Assembly: GCF_900155395.1 (NCBI RefSeq)
Contig: NZ_LT699725.1
Coordinates: 88,071 to 152,070 of the forward strand
Direction of reading: 5' to 3'
Source: Merdibacter massiliensis
Lineage (GTDB): Bacteria; Bacillota_I; Bacilli_A; Erysipelotrichales; Erysipelotrichaceae
Length of the DNA stretch: 64,000 nucleotides
Shown: positions 18,287 to 30,540 of the stretch, piece by piece
How positions within the stretch are numbered: position 1 is the first letter of the stretch
Layout: every line of letters starts with the position of its first letter
Notes under the pieces: generated by a model
The model's input: only the letters and a program-made list of their open reading frames with translations
Databases searched by the model: none
What the model was told of the DNA's origin: nothing
Made by a program: the position numbers and the translations under genes

Positions 18287-18901
18287 ATGTCAGCAAACAC
18301 AATGATCTCAACGAAAACATCTCGTGTACAGTGGATTGCCAAAGTATCCGTTCTTTCTGCAATTGCTTTTATTCTCATGATGTTTGAAATTCCATTGCCA
18401 TTTGCACCATCCTTTTATAAATTAGGATTTGATGAAGTAATCGTTTTACTGGGCGGTTTTTCTTTAGGTCCGCTTGCAGGTGCCGCAATCGAAACGATGA
18501 AGATCATCCTAAATTTATTGTTTCAAGGCAGTGATACTGCTTTTGTAGGCGAAATTTCAAATTTACTGGTAGGATTGTCTCTTGTACTTCCAAGCGCATT
18601 TTTCTATAAAAATCATAAAACGATGAAAGGTGCTTTTATCTCTATGGGGGTTGGTGTCCTTTCTATGGCTTTCGTAGGATGTCTAGCAAACTACTTTATT
18701 GCATTACCGGCATATTCGTATTTTTATGGTCTTCAGATGTCGGTGATCGTAGGAATGGGAAGCGCAATCTTTCCTTTGGTAAAGGATACATTTACTTTTG
18801 TCATTTTTATGACATTGCCGTTCAATATCGTAAAAGGCCTCGTTGTTTCGTTTGTAACGGCTCTGCTCTATAAACGTGTATCGCCATTGTTGCATCGATA
18901 A
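18287..18901 (+). CDS. ribU: Riboflavin ECF transporter substrate-binding subunit RibU
   Basis: A 204-residue six-helix S component of an energy-coupling factor transporter; it binds riboflavin and needs the shared EcfA/EcfA'/EcfT module encoded elsewhere. Hydrophobic helices run throughout. The N-terminal stretch (AKVSVLSAIAFILMMFEIPLP) and FAPSFYKLGFDEV match RibU. The assignment is secured by the FMN riboswitch that leads the transcript. Confidence 0.95.
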   Translation: MSANTMISTKTSRVQWIAKVSVLSAIAFILMMFEIPLPFAPSFYKLGFDEVIVLLGGFSLGPLAGAAIETMKIILNLLFQGSDTAFVGEISNLLVGLSLVLPSAFFYKNHKTMKGAFISMGVGVLSMAFVGCLANYFIALPAYSYFYGLQMSVIVGMGSAIFPLVKDTFTFVIFMTLPFNIVKGLVVSFVTALLYKRVSPLLHR

Positions 18902-18945
18902 GATAATATTTTCTTATTCAAATGCTTTTCCTATTAGGTAAATAG

Positions 18946-18974
18946 TTGACAAAACCTTTAAAAATCGGTAAAAT
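18946..18974 (+). promoter_or_regulatory. Promoter of the lysS T-box transcript
   Basis: Consensus TTGACA (18946-18951), 17-bp spacer, TAAAAT (18969-18974). Confidence 0.8.
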
Positions 18975-18984
18975 TGTGTCGCAA

Positions 18985-21170
<2,186 letters not shown>

Positions 21171-21224
21171 GATTGAAACAAGTAAGAGAGAAAATAATCT
21201 CTACAATTACTAAGAATAGATAAG

Positions 21225-21264
21225 AAAAAACGCTCAGAAATGCATGCATTTTTGGGCGTTTTTA
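21225..21264 (+). terminator. Terminator after lysS
   Basis: AAAAACGCTCA and TGGGCGTTTTT arms around an ATGCAT-containing loop, ending in T5. Confidence 0.88.
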
Positions 21265-21308
21265 CTTATCAGGCAGGTATGGCAAAAAGGATAGAAAGAA
21301 GGCTGTAA

Positions 21309-21410
21309 GTACACCTTTTTCCGTGAAAATATAAAGGCAGATAACAAATTACGTAATGAAGTATCTTCGGTTCTATTTGCTTTTTTATAAATGGTTTTAT
21401 AATGAGCGAA
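21309..21410. repeat. Dispersed intergenic repeat, copy 1
   Basis: From GTACACC to GAGCGAA this matches 36728-36838 nearly base for base (core AATATAAAGG.AGATAACAAA through GTATCTTC and TAAATGGTTTTATAAT). It contains an ATTACGTAAT palindrome flanked by AGATA/TATCT arms. Both copies lie in gene-free DNA 15 kb apart. Confidence 0.88.
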
Positions 21411-21545
21411 TGTGACAAAAGAGTTAAAGAAAGGGAGTTAGTGAAGTGTGAAAACTATGTAAATCAGTTAAGCAGTTGATGGAATAAAAAATACGAATAG
21501 AATATAAATGAGGATAGGAAACAATTTTCTACTTCAAATATTATC

Positions 21546-21665
21546 CGCTAGCTGGTATGCGGGATATAAATGGCTAGCGCTTAAATGTTAACCGTTAATT
21601 CGTGTACGGGATATAAAAGACGAATGGTTAAAGAATGCTTCGCCGATAAAGTGGAGCATTTTTCA
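21546..21665 (+). ncRNA. Three consecutive hairpins ending in a terminator; candidate small RNA
   Basis: Hairpin 1: CGCTAGC (21546-21552) with GCTAGCG (21573-21579). Hairpin 2: TTAACC (21588-21593) with GGTTAA (21626-21631), enclosing ATTCGT (21598-21603) with ACGAAT (21620-21625). Both loops carry the same GGGATATAAA. Hairpin 3: AATGCTTC (21634-21641) with GGAGCATT (21653-21660), then T5. No known family is recognised. Confidence 0.4.
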
Positions 21666-21921
21666 TAGGTGATCAGAATAAATATAGACATAGGATATTT
21701 GTATTTTATTGATCATAAATTCCTTGGGTTGGTAGACAATAATATATTGAAAGAATAAAACTTCTGATCAAAAAGGATACCATAACAGACCGGCAATTAA
21801 GGTTTCTGAAGAAAAGGTAAGCTACGGATGAAGCAAATTCAATAAGATAAACATTCAAACTAGGTGGTTTGCTTCGGGATGTAGTTGCTTTTTCAGTTTC
21901 TGCACTTGCTGAAATAGGACG

Positions 21922-21967
21922 TAAAAAGCGTTCAAAATAGCTACATTTTAAACGCTTTTTATTTTTC
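21922..21967 (+). terminator. Strong orphan terminator
   Basis: AAAAAGCGTT and AACGCTTTTT arms, extended inside by TCAAAAT/ATTTTA, then TATTTTTCC. No gene ends here, so it implies an unannotated transcript. Confidence 0.75.
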
Positions 21968-22179
21968 CTATCTTCATATTTTTAGTACCGTTTTGCACAC
22001 TAACACCTTAATACATAGTGCCTACGAACATCGACTCATTCTTTATGTGTCATCTGTCACGTATCGATTTATTCCTGTGTGACTATTCGTTTACATAATG
22101 AAATATCGAAAACAAGCACATTTTGACATGAAAAAGTAACTCCTTTTTTTGTGATTAGTATAGTAACAACAGGTAGCAA

Positions 22180-22201
22180 ACTGCTTTTATTCAAAAGCAG
22201 T
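22180..22201. terminator. Inverted repeat downstream of the bgl operon, possible terminator
   Basis: ACTGCTTTT-ATTC-AAAAGCAGT, perfect 9-bp arms, 57 bp beyond the EIIA stop on the minus strand; weak T-run. Confidence 0.4.
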
Positions 22202-22257
22202 CCTTAAAGAAGATGTAAAAAGTACAATTATTTTTCCATTAAATGAAAAGATAGTTG

Positions 22258-22760
22258 CTATTCTATAATTTTTTGACTTTTTGTGACTTGTTGAGGTTTG
22301 ATAAACTCGATGACTTGATTATTTGCATTTGTAATAATCAGCATAGTAGACATCTCATATGATTTCTTTAATTCTTTGATATTCACTTTGACGATTGGTT
22401 CTCCTGCCTTTACCCGATCTCCTTGTTTTTTTGAAAAAAGCGTAAATCCTTTTCCATTTGCATTAACTGTATTGACACCGATATGAACTAAGATTTCTAC
22501 CCCATTATTCATCGTCAATCCAAAAGCATGTCCTGTTGGATATAATACGGATAATTCACCATTGCAAGGTGCGCAAAGTGTCACAATATCTTGATCATAT
22601 ATAAAAGCAACACTATCACCAAGCATTTTTTGAGCAAACATTTCATCCTGAACTTCTCTGACGTCAATTAATTTACCATCTGCCATAGCTACGATTTCAT
22701 CATCACGAACAGTAATTGTTTCTAAGTGTTCTTCCTTTTTAAAAATATTAAATAAACGCA

Positions 22761-22761
<1 letters not shown>
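22258..22761 (-). CDS. PTS glucose-type EIIA component
   Basis: A 167-residue cytoplasmic phosphocarrier that passes phosphate from HPr to EIIB. The active His is in VEILVHIGVNTV (about residue 92) and the second catalytic His in GHAFGL (about 77). This is the single-domain EIIA form (Glc/Crr type), here probably serving the separated bgl EIIB and EIIC. The frame extends upstream into the GH1 gene, but the ATG at 22761 has GGGGGAA before it and shares one base with the upstream stop (TAATG), indicating translational coupling. Confidence 0.92.
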
Positions 22762-24236
<1,475 letters not shown>

Positions 24237-24256
24237 TCATTATTGATACAGGAACA

Positions 24257-25327
24257 TTAAGCCGTCTCTTTTTCAAAATAACGTTTTCCAAGAATATAGG
24301 TTACGACAAAAGAAACTGCAACAGCCAAACCCATTACAAATAACATACCGAATAAGTTTCCCATAGAGCCATCCGGATTGATATATGCAGCAAATGAAAT
24401 GAATCCTGGAGTTGACACCACATATTGTGTCCATCCAAATGCACCAGCAATTGCTCCGCCAAGGCCACCACCGATCATAGCAGCAATCAACGGATAACGT
24501 TTTGTAAATAATACACCATAAACACCTGGTTCAGTAATGCCACATAAAGCTGTAACACCAGCACCAACAGCGATTGATTTTTCTTCCGCTTTTTTCGCAA
24601 TTAATGCAACAGCTAGACAAGCCCCACCTACAGCCACATTTGCTGGTGCCATACCAGTACAGATCAATGGATCCGAACCAACTTCTGCTAACAATGTAAA
24701 TAAAATTGGATATGTTGCATTGTTCATGCCAAAGAATACTAACCAAGGTGTCGTTGCGCCAATGATCGCAACGGCAATAATCGGAGCACTTTGATAGATT
24801 GCATAAACACCATTTGACAGCCATGTACCAACCGTATTACCGATAGGCCCCAAGAACAACAAAGTAACAGGAACAGTTACCAGCATCGTAATTAAAGGAA
24901 CAAAGATTGTTCGTAATGTAACTGGCATATGCTTCTGTAAGAATCTATAAATCACACTCATGAACAATACACCCAAAATAACAGGGAATACCGTTGAGTT
25001 ATAAGCAATCGGCTGAACATCTAACCCTAAGAAATTTAAGGTAATCGGCTCTGCGATACCGCTGAAATTATTTGTAAAGAACAGCAATACAGCTGCTAAG
25101 AAGGCTCCCAGATATCCGTTGGATTTCAAACGCTGAGCAGATGAAAAGCCAATAAAGATAGGTAAGAACCAAAAAGTAGCCTGATTTAGACAATAAAATA
25201 CTTGATATACGCCTGAATCCGTTCCTACTCCAGCAAAAGTTGTTAACAGGGTTAATACGGCTCCAGTCAAACCTCCTGCGACCAATACTGGAATTACTGG
25301 TGAGAAAGTACCGCCAATAAAGCTCAT
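24257..25327 (-). CDS. PTS beta-glucoside EIIC, severed from its EIIB by an IS element
   Basis: The membrane channel domain of a bgl-type EIIBC, 356 residues from the first ATG. The frame is open upstream to the IS edge and reads NVLEAIMSFIGGTFSPVIPV, the usual beginning of the EIIC domain, so the whole domain is retained. The conserved GITEPGVYGV (substrate site) is intact. The internal ATG at 25327 lacks a clear ribosome site, so expression after the IS insertion is doubtful. It is the 3' part of a gene whose 5' part lies at 26771-27115. Confidence 0.85.
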   Translation of the reverse strand: MSFIGGTFSPVIPVLVAGGLTGAVLTLLTTFAGVGTDSGVYQVFYCLNQATFWFLPIFIGFSSAQRLKSNGYLGAFLAAVLLFFTNNFSGIAEPITLNFLGLDVQPIAYNSTVFPVILGVLFMSVIYRFLQKHMPVTLRTIFVPLITMLVTVPVTLLFLGPIGNTVGTWLSNGVYAIYQSAPIIAVAIIGATTPWLVFFGMNNATYPILFTLLAEVGSDPLICTGMAPANVAVGGACLAVALIAKKAEEKSIAVGAGVTALCGITEPGVYGVLFTKRYPLIAAMIGGGLGGAIAGAFGWTQYVVSTPGFISFAAYINPDGSMGNLFGMLFVMGLAVAVSFVVTYILGKRYFEKETA

Positions 25328-25364
25328 GATCGCTTCTAAGACATTCCGGGAATGTGACCAATCA

Positions 25365-26777
25365 TGTGTAAGTAATATTCGACAGGTTTTGACCCGTGAA
25401 AGTCGAATGGTGTCACCTGACCTTTGTCCTCGTCCCTTAAGCCGGTATGATCATTGAGTTGATTTCATGCCGGCTTTTTTTCGTTTTTTATTACATATCA
25501 TTCTTCACTGCTGTCCATGATCCTGAGCTGATTGATGATCAGGTCCCAGTTCCTGCACCTCTGTGTCCATCTGCTGCTCAGATTCTGAATAGCCAGATAC
25601 AGCATCTTCCTCAAGCTGTCATCATTAGGGAATACATTCTTTGTCTTTGTCACTTTTCTGAATTGTCGGTTTAGTCCTTCGATCGCATTTGTCGTATAGA
25701 TGATCTTTCGGATTTCCACGGGATAATCGAAATACGTGCTTAGTATGTCCCAATTTTCTTCCCAGCTATGCACCGCTGTTGGATATTGTTTCTCCCATTT
25801 TTCACTGAATGTCGCCAGCTGGCTCATGGCCTGTTCTTCTGTATTTGCCTGATATACCTGCTTGAGATCTTTCATAAATTCCTTGATGTGTTTATAGCTC
25901 ACAAAACGTGTGCTGCTGCGGATCTGGTGAATGATGCATCTCTGTATCCTTGCTTTGGGATAAACAGCCGTGATTGCTTCTTTGAAGCCGGTAAGGCCGT
26001 CTACGCAGAACAAAGAAACGTTCTGTACCCCTCTGCTTTTCAGCTCATTCAATACGCCCATCCAGTATTTGGCCGATTCGCTGGCACCTACCCATAAGCC
26101 AAGGACCTCTTTGATTCCGTCCTCATTGATTCCCAGGATCACATAGGCAGCCTTTGTCACCACTTGATGATCTTCACGGATCTTGTAATGGATGGCATCC
26201 ATGAATACGAAGGGATAGCAGGCTTCTAAAGGGCGATCCTGCCATTGTTTCACCTCAGGAAGGATACGCTCACTGATCTTGCTTACAAGTCCTTCCGATA
26301 TCTCCACGTCATATAGACCTTTGATCTGCTCCTTGATCTCACGGGTAGACATGCCAGCAGCATAAAGGGACAGGATACGTTCCTCGATACCATCTGCATT
26401 GCGCTGATACTTTGAGATGATCTTTGGTTCGAATTCTCCGTTGCGGTCTCTGGGGACATTGACCTCCACTTCACCCAGCTGTGTTTTCATCGTCCTTTTA
26501 ACGGAACCGTTGCGATAATTCTTTTTAGCATCATCATTTCTTCTTTCCGCATGTTCATAACCGAGATGCTGATCCATTTCAGCTTGTAATGTTTGTTCGA
26601 GGACATCGGCGAACATGCTCTTCATGCAGTCCATGATATCCTTGGTAGATGTAAACTTTTGTTCATTGATCAGATCCTTGATCTGTTGTGTCGAAATAAA
26701 AGATGTGTTCATGTCGAATTCCTCCTGATAAGATCGTTATTCATCTTCATTCTTACCTGTTTTCAACTATTTACACA
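25365..26777 (-). mobile_element. IS256-family insertion sequence
   Basis: An approximately 1.41-kb element with imperfect terminal inverted repeats, each beginning TGTGTAA and sharing ACAGGT at the same distance (left end 25365, right end 26777), around a Mutator-type transposase gene. It splits the EIIBC gene between its EIIB and EIIC domains. I see no 8-9-bp target duplication, so the exact ends or a post-insertion change remain open. Confidence 0.8.
25498..26712 (-). CDS. IS256-family (Mutator-type) transposase
   Basis: A 404-residue DDE transposase. Catalytic residues fall in FMDAIHYKIRE (first Asp, about 170), LFCVDGLTGF (second Asp, about 236) and TTNAIEGLNRQFRK (Glu, about 343), with the family C/D-x2-H signature in RCIIHQIR (about 261). 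The N-terminal region holds the DNA-binding helices. The gene is intact, with AGGAGGAATTCGAC before the ATG, so the element may be active. Confidence 0.94.
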   Translation of the reverse strand: MNTSFISTQQIKDLINEQKFTSTKDIMDCMKSMFADVLEQTLQAEMDQHLGYEHAERRNDDAKKNYRNGSVKRTMKTQLGEVEVNVPRDRNGEFEPKIISKYQRNADGIEERILSLYAAGMSTREIKEQIKGLYDVEISEGLVSKISERILPEVKQWQDRPLEACYPFVFMDAIHYKIREDHQVVTKAAYVILGINEDGIKEVLGLWVGASESAKYWMGVLNELKSRGVQNVSLFCVDGLTGFKEAITAVYPKARIQRCIIHQIRSSTRFVSYKHIKEFMKDLKQVYQANTEEQAMSQLATFSEKWEKQYPTAVHSWEENWDILSTYFDYPVEIRKIIYTTNAIEGLNRQFRKVTKTKNVFPNDDSLRKMLYLAIQNLSSRWTQRCRNWDLIINQLRIMDSSEE

Positions 26778-27115
26778 TCTTTTTCTACATTCTCGACATT
26801 CCCTTTCATTTTGCTGTCCTGTTTCAATGCTTCTGCATCTTCAACAGAACCTCCAGCTTTGATTCCTTCGATCTTGATGATTTCTTCATATGCACTAGGT
26901 ACATCTTGACCAATCACAAATTGATATTCACCATTTTGTACAATAACATTGATCACTCCTGGAATCGTTTTTGCCTTTTCCATATCCAGTTTGGAACCAT
27001 CGCTTAATTGCAGACGTAATCTTGTCATACAGTGACTGACATTCAATATATTTGTTGCACCGCCACTTACTTCAACAATTGATTTGGCGATATTTGCATA
27101 ATCTTTTTTTGCCAT
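26771..27115 (-). CDS. PTS beta-glucoside EIIB domain, 5' part of an IS-split EIIBC gene
   Basis: A 114-residue product. Residues 1-90 are a complete glucose/bgl-type EIIB whose phosphorylated Cys is in NVSHCMTRLRL (about residue 28). The rest is the start of the interdomain linker. The stop codon is supplied by the IS256 end (GAT GTG TAA), so the protein is a truncated EIIBC. Since EIIB and EIIC work as separate polypeptides in many systems, this half may still function. AAGGAGAGAG precedes the ATG; 23 nt separate it from the upstream GH1 stop. Confidence 0.87.
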   Translation of the reverse strand: MAKKDYANIAKSIVEVSGGATNILNVSHCMTRLRLQLSDGSKLDMEKAKTIPGVINVIVQNGEYQFVIGQDVPSAYEEIIKIEGIKAGGSVEDAEALKQDSKMKGNVENVEKDV

Positions 27116-27138
27116 TTTTCTCTCTCCTTCATTAATTA

Positions 27139-28638
27139 TTATTTAGCGTCTTTGATATCTGAAGCAATTTGACTCACTTTAGAAAATTCTCTCCATTCGC
27201 TCATATCTTTACCCCATTCTTGACCATTGGACTTGATTAATTTACTGTACCAATAGAAACTATCTTTTTTATAACGCTTAAGATCTCTTACATCATCATC
27301 TGTTGTATTGACAAACACAAGCCCATATCGTTTTGCCATTCCATTTCCTGTAGACAACAGATCTGTAAAGCTCCAAGGGTTAAATCCTATTACTTCTACA
27401 CCATCCTGAATTGCTAATCCTAAATTATAGATATAATCTCTTAAATAATCGATTCGATAATCATCATGGATTTCTCCATTTTCATCTAAGTCTTCGTGTG
27501 CACCAAATCCTGCTTCTGTTATAATCATAGGCAAATGATAATGATCCCACATATAACGCATCGTATATCTCATGCAGACACCATCGATATGCCAATCCCA
27601 ATCGGTTGTTTCCACATATGGGTTACGATCAAGTGCATATTCACCTGGAATGTTCGTATAAATAAATTCGCCTTTGCGTCCATATTTATTCAAGCCAATT
27701 TCTTGCAAGAAGGTCGGATCAGGTGCCATACCAACATCACTCCTGTAGCAGTTAATGGCAAAGAAATCTATCTTCGCAGATTTGATTAATTCCATGTCTC
27801 CTGGTTCAATTTTTGGATCGATTGCATTTTCTTTCCAATAATTTTTGATAAATGTATTGTATTCTCCAAAATAATAGAGATCATCCCAAACTTTTTGGGT
27901 CAGTTCTTCTGCATTCATCGCTGCAATCTGATCTTCAGGTCTGCAACTTTTTGGATAGATCGGTACATATCCAGGAACAGGACCAATCTTACCACCTTCA
28001 ACTAATTCATGGCAGGCAATGACAGCTTTTGCATGGCAAAGATTCATGATGTGATTAATCTGCCATTTTTCTTTATCCCAATCGGTACAACCTTTAGAGA
28101 CTCCTAACCATTTTCCGTATACAATCTGCATATTTTGTTCGTTGATCGATAGCCAGTATTTCACTCGATCACCAAATGCATTCAAACATGTTCTTACGTA
28201 AAAATCAAATTCATCAATAATGGCACGATTACGCCATCCACCAAATTTTTCATCTACCCATACAGGCATATCGTAGTGATATAAAGTAACGATTGGAGTA
28301 ATTCCGGCTGCTACTAATTCATTAATCAAGTTGTTATAAAATTCGATGCCTTTAGGATTTACTTTGCGGTCTGCATGCGGAATGATTCGTGACCATGATA
28401 AAGAAAAACGATAAGAAGTAAAACCGCATTCTTTCATTAATGCAACATCTTCTTTATAATGATGATAATGATCTGCTGTGATAGAGTTATCTGCAAAGGG
28501 TTTCTTCGTTTTTGAATTTAAATCAATAATTGCAGGTGTTCTTCCCCCTTCATCAACTCCTCCTTCCACTTGCCAAGCAGCACTGCTGGCTCCCCAAAGA
28601 AAACCTTTAGGAAAAGTCGGATTCTGTAAATGTTTCAT
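27139..28638 (-). CDS. 6-phospho-beta-glucosidase, GH1 (first of the bgl operon)
   Basis: A 499-residue GH1 enzyme for phosphorylated beta-glucosides. N-terminal FLWGASSAAWQVEGG; acid/base Glu in SINEQN (the usual TFNE replaced by SINE); nucleophile Glu in ITEAGFGA, where the common ENG is EAG. The Asn-to-Ala change at the nucleophile and the SINE acid/base motif mark it as a divergent GH1 subgroup. The start at 28638 is chosen for the AAGGAGGTTATT ribosome site; the longer frame to 28692 would overlap the promoter. Confidence 0.9.
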   Translation of the reverse strand: MKHLQNPTFPKGFLWGASSAAWQVEGGVDEGGRTPAIIDLNSKTKKPFADNSITADHYHHYKEDVALMKECGFTSYRFSLSWSRIIPHADRKVNPKGIEFYNNLINELVAAGITPIVTLYHYDMPVWVDEKFGGWRNRAIIDEFDFYVRTCLNAFGDRVKYWLSINEQNMQIVYGKWLGVSKGCTDWDKEKWQINHIMNLCHAKAVIACHELVEGGKIGPVPGYVPIYPKSCRPEDQIAAMNAEELTQKVWDDLYYFGEYNTFIKNYWKENAIDPKIEPGDMELIKSAKIDFFAINCYRSDVGMAPDPTFLQEIGLNKYGRKGEFIYTNIPGEYALDRNPYVETTDWDWHIDGVCMRYTMRYMWDHYHLPMIITEAGFGAHEDLDENGEIHDDYRIDYLRDYIYNLGLAIQDGVEVIGFNPWSFTDLLSTGNGMAKRYGLVFVNTTDDDVRDLKRYKKDSFYWYSKLIKSNGQEWGKDMSEWREFSKVSQIASDIKDAK

Positions 28639-28677
28639 AATAACCTCCTTATATTGTGTTGTACTTAAATTATAGAA

Positions 28678-28691
28678 TGAAAGCACTTCCA
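28678..28691. promoter_or_regulatory. Probable CcpA cre site of the bgl operon
   Basis: TGAAAGCACTTCCA differs at only two positions from the palindromic cre TGAAAGCGCTTTCA and lies directly upstream of the TATAAT (28669-28674, minus strand) that would serve the bgl operon. It suggests carbon catabolite repression. Confidence 0.6.
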
Positions 28692-28693
28692 AA

Positions 28694-28720
28694 TTAGTTT
28701 CTATAAATGAACGAAACTAA
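28694..28720. promoter_or_regulatory. Palindromic operator 1 between the bgl operon and RpiR gene
   Basis: TTAGTTTC-N11-GAAACTAA with perfect 8-bp arms; the spacer starts with TATAAATGA. Likely binding site of the adjacent RpiR-type regulator. Confidence 0.65.
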
Positions 28721-28726
28721 AAAAAC

Positions 28727-28745
28727 GGTATCTATAAATGATACC
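28727..28745. promoter_or_regulatory. Palindromic operator 2 in front of the RpiR gene
   Basis: GGTATC-TATAAAT-GATACC with perfect 6-bp arms, 23 bp upstream of the RpiR start; its spacer shares TATAAAT with operator 1. Confidence 0.6.
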
Positions 28746-28767
28746 AAAAGTATGCTAAAATAAATTT

Positions 28768-29601
28768 ATGAACAATGACAAGAACATTACATTCGTACAA
28801 TTTAATATCTTATCTTCTCTTTTAGCTGTACTAAATCGCAATGAGTATAGCAGTACAGATTTTATCATTGCGAATTATTTACTTGAGAATATTCATGATT
28901 TAAATAAGTTGAGCATTTATAAAGTTGCTGAAGATTGCTTCATCTCAAGAAGTTCAATACAGCGTTTTATTAAAACTATCGGTTTCAACAGTTTTAAAGA
29001 CTTAAAGGCAAATGCACAAGAAGTGATGGATCATCAAAAAGCCTTAATCGAATATACAGATTATACAAATTATGAAGAAACTTTATCCAAAAAAATCATG
29101 GATATGATTACTGCGATTAACAATAGTGTCAGCAAAAAGGAACTGGTTACCCTAGCACATCAGATTTATGACACAAAAAACGTGATTCTTCTTGCAGCTG
29201 AAGATAGCGTCGCTTCTCTTCGCTTATTGCAAAATTTACTAGCTACCTCTTATAAGCTGGTCAGAGTCGTTACAAGCAGTTCAATTGATGCCAGACTATT
29301 TGAACACTTGAACAATGATGATTTAATTATTACTTTTTCCATCAGCGGCAATTATGCTCTTGCAGCATTACCGCTGCTCCGCAAACTTACTGTTCGTAAA
29401 ACGTTGATTACTTTAAATCGAACATCGTTATTTGAAACTACATTTGACAAAATTATCTATATTAGTCATGACACAACGCTAAACAATCGCGCAATCAAAA
29501 GATATCAAAATGTGTATACACGCTATGCCTTAAACTACTTTGTTGATTTACTATTTCACCAGTACTTTATTACTTTCATGAATCAAGAGAAACAAGAATG
29601 A
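28768..29601 (+). CDS. MurR/RpiR family transcriptional regulator
   Basis: A 277-residue regulator. The N-terminal RpiR helix-turn-helix (about 1-80, with LSIYKVAEDCFISRSSIQRF as the recognition part) is followed by a SIS sugar-phosphate-binding domain (about 115-250, with NVILLAAEDS and LIITFSISGNY). It probably senses a phosphosugar and controls the divergent bgl operon, with two palindromes lying between them. It starts at ATG 28768. Confidence 0.9.
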   Translation: MNNDKNITFVQFNILSSLLAVLNRNEYSSTDFIIANYLLENIHDLNKLSIYKVAEDCFISRSSIQRFIKTIGFNSFKDLKANAQEVMDHQKALIEYTDYTNYEETLSKKIMDMITAINNSVSKKELVTLAHQIYDTKNVILLAAEDSVASLRLLQNLLATSYKLVRVVTSSSIDARLFEHLNNDDLIITFSISGNYALAALPLLRKLTVRKTLITLNRTSLFETTFDKIIYISHDTTLNNRAIKRYQNVYTRYALNYFVDLLFHQYFITFMNQEKQE

Positions 29602-29934
29602 TTACAAAATTTTTATATATCTCTGGTAAACTGCCTGTTGTAATGTGGAGATTACAGACTATTAATAGTTGGCACATGATGGACAATCACTTGATGAAGA
29701 ATAGAAACGAATGCAAAAGAAATAGTATCCACAATTAGCTAGAGTGTAAATATGACATGGTCTCTCTATTAAAAAGTAATGCAATGCTTCTAACGACTAG
29801 TATCTTTCTACAGCAATTCTTCTCTAAAAAGATATCAAATGAAGTCCTTAACATATAAAGTGAACCCAAAAGTTTAAACTTTGATACGAACCTGGTTTTT
29901 TGGCTACATTAAAATTTAATTTATGAAAATTATG

Positions 29935-30124
29935 TCATGGATGTTTCTCTGTATTTCACAGAAGACATCCATTTTGTTTTTTTGAATTCTTTCGTTCTTA
30001 TAATAATTTATATAATCTTCAATGCTATTCTTTTTCATAATCGTAATATATCTCGTTTTTGATTCTGCCAAAGAATGTTTCCATTATACAATTGTCATAA
30101 CAATTCCTATTCTAGACATTGATT
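29935..30124 (-). pseudogene. IS3-family transposase (OrfB) C-terminal remnant
   Basis: Translating the minus strand across several frameshifts gives SMSR, then NCYDNCIMETFFGRIKNE, then YINYYKNERIQ, then KWMSSVKYRETS and a stop. This is the well-known C terminus of IS3-family integrase-type transposases. At least three frame changes and the absence of the upstream catalytic region show it is a dead fragment. Confidence 0.82.
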
Positions 30125-30540
30125 GAATAATTTCGTGTTTTGATAGTTACACAAAAGCAAATGCGAAGGTTTATCATGATGAGAAAATTGATTATATGGT
30201 GGTGGATACACTTGGTTGCTATGAGACGATTTTATGAAATCTATGGCAATGATCACGACTTACTGAAGATGGTTGGCTTTGTAGAACAGTTAGTAGCTAT
30301 ACACTCAGATTAGTTTGAATCTCAGCTTTCAGCAGTAAGAACCATATTTTCTGGTATAGAAGTCAATCATTTAAGTATCGTAATTGAATGGGATAGGATG
30401 AACATAACTATTCGGGAAGGCAATATAGATGGAAACGCAAATATGTTTATCATTGTAAACAAAGGTTGGTAAACAAAGATGTATACACTACAATCATTGA
30501 ACACAGCATGTAAAAAGTGTGTTTGTGAGTATAGTCTTGC

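Larger units (their letters stand above)
21171..22257. other. Gene-free 1.09-kb intergenic region with several strong hairpins
   Basis: I see no convincing reading frame. The stretch contains the lysS terminator, copy 1 of a dispersed repeat (21309-21410), three consecutive hairpins (21546-21665, the last terminator-like), an imperfect hairpin at about 21820-21890 (GAAGCAAA with TTTGCTTC), a strong terminator at 21922-21967, and a short inverted repeat at 22180-22201. These suggest one or two small RNAs or the debris of a lost locus. Confidence 0.6.

Noticed and set aside
25340-25364. ACATTC-CGG-GAATGT palindrome as the IS256 end
   Set aside because: It lies outside the TGTGTAA terminal repeat, within the EIIC coding frame.
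29935-30124. A functional IS3 transposase
   Set aside because: Only the C-terminal 60 residues can be read, in several frames.
30178-30480. Plus-strand open stretches after the IS3 remnant
   Set aside because: Short, broken by stops and unrecognised; probably debris of a dead gene or element.
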